Part shown: positions 36,054-36,223 of the stretch, piece by piece
Position numbering within the stretch: the first letter of the stretch is position 1
Layout of the letters: every line of letters starts with the position of its first letter
Source of the DNA: Alphaproteobacteria bacterium
GTDB taxonomy: Bacteria > Pseudomonadota > Alphaproteobacteria > Rhizobiales > Aestuariivirgaceae
Direction of reading: 5' to 3'
DNA length: 36,223 bases
Assembly: GCA_024642465.1 (NCBI GenBank)
Contig: JAHEBA010000029.1
Location: 1 to 36,223, forward strand
Notes under the pieces: generated by a model
Database searches by the model: none
Told to the model about the DNA's origin: nothing
Seen by the model: the letters and a program-made list of their open reading frames with translations, nothing else
Made by a program: the position numbers and the translations under genes

Positions 36054-36223
36054 GACTTCTTCGCCGCCTTCTTCTTCTTCGCTGCCGGCTTTTTGGCCGG
36101 CGTCTTCTTCGCGGCAGGTGTTGCCTGCATGTCGTCCGGCTGCGGTTTGGGCGCCGGCGGACGCTTGCTCATCAGCGGCGGCGTGGCGTCGGGTAGCACC
36201 TCGCCGGTCTCGTTGCGGCACTT
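36050..36223 (-). CDS. C-terminus of an upstream operon gene with lysine-rich tail (partial)
   Basis: The frame runs in from the right edge and stops with TGA (36052-36050), overlapping the next ATG. The 57 visible residues start KCRNETGEVLPDATPPLMSK and pass through a proline-rich linker. They end in a lysine/alanine tail (TPAAKKTPAKKPAAKKKK) like that of histone H1 or some nucleoid proteins. By gene order it could be MnhG, but the conserved part is outside the window. Confidence 0.55.
   Translation of the reverse strand, partial: KCRNETGEVLPDATPPLMSKRPPAPKPQPDDMQATPAAKKTPAKKPAAKKKKAAKKS

Overview
The window is about 36 kb of GC-rich, almost fully coding DNA with no rRNA, tRNA, insertion sequence, phage gene or CRISPR array that I can see. 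Gene content points to an alphaproteobacterium, most likely in or near the Hyphomicrobiales (Rhizobiales). The run ppk1 - hdaA - AI-2E-type permease - CDP-alcohol phosphatidyltransferase - DUF2066 protein, divergent from purM-purN, is typical of that group. HdaA, a perfect CtrA-type box (TTAA-N7-TTAAC) and a PHO box fit it too. The genus cannot be told from sequence alone.

Layout. (1) 1-5836, minus: polyphosphate kinase (cut by the left edge), the DnaA regulator HdaA, a permease, a phospholipid-synthesis-type enzyme and a secreted DUF2066 protein. (2) 6070-7801, plus: purM and purN. (3) 7798-14831: ordinary metabolic genes. These are a ketopantoate-reductase-like protein divergent from a GST, a 4Fe-4S molybdopterin oxidoreductase, a Nudix hydrolase, a Pit phosphate carrier with a PHO box close to its start, and a secreted SH3-like protein. 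Two tiny membrane-peptide ORFs sit at 9771-10079. (4) 15015-17435: a fused FAD/GcvT dehydrogenase of the dimethylglycine/sarcosine type. (5) 17436-17910: a short region with two convergent tiny genes, each with a strong Shine-Dalgarno sequence and a good regulator-like site. (6) 17911-20172: YhhQ-type transporter, PKHD hydroxylase and a secreted protein with a Glu-Gly-Gly tract. (7) 20367-24849: ndk and two paralogous OmpA-domain proteins built from Q/A/P/E-rich linkers and a repeated ~60-residue helical module. (8) 24938-29674: AhpD-like protein, secreted hypothetical, glutathione peroxidase, trhO, a structured 375-nt gap, and an ABC-F ATPase.

(9) 29748 to the right edge, minus: a tightly overlapped operon for an Mrp-like cation/proton antiporter. 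Reading in transcription order there is the end of an unidentified (perhaps MnhG) gene with a lysine-rich tail, a fused MbhD-MbhE-MnhB protein, MnhC, three different antiporter-like (ND2/4/5-type) subunits, and a two-helix small protein between the second and third. This differs from the classical seven-gene Mrp set because MrpA appears split. With its three pump-like subunits it is the strongest candidate here for an under-described system. The repeated module shared by the OmpA-like proteins, and the tiny genes next to CtrA- and CRP-like sites, are the other main items of interest.
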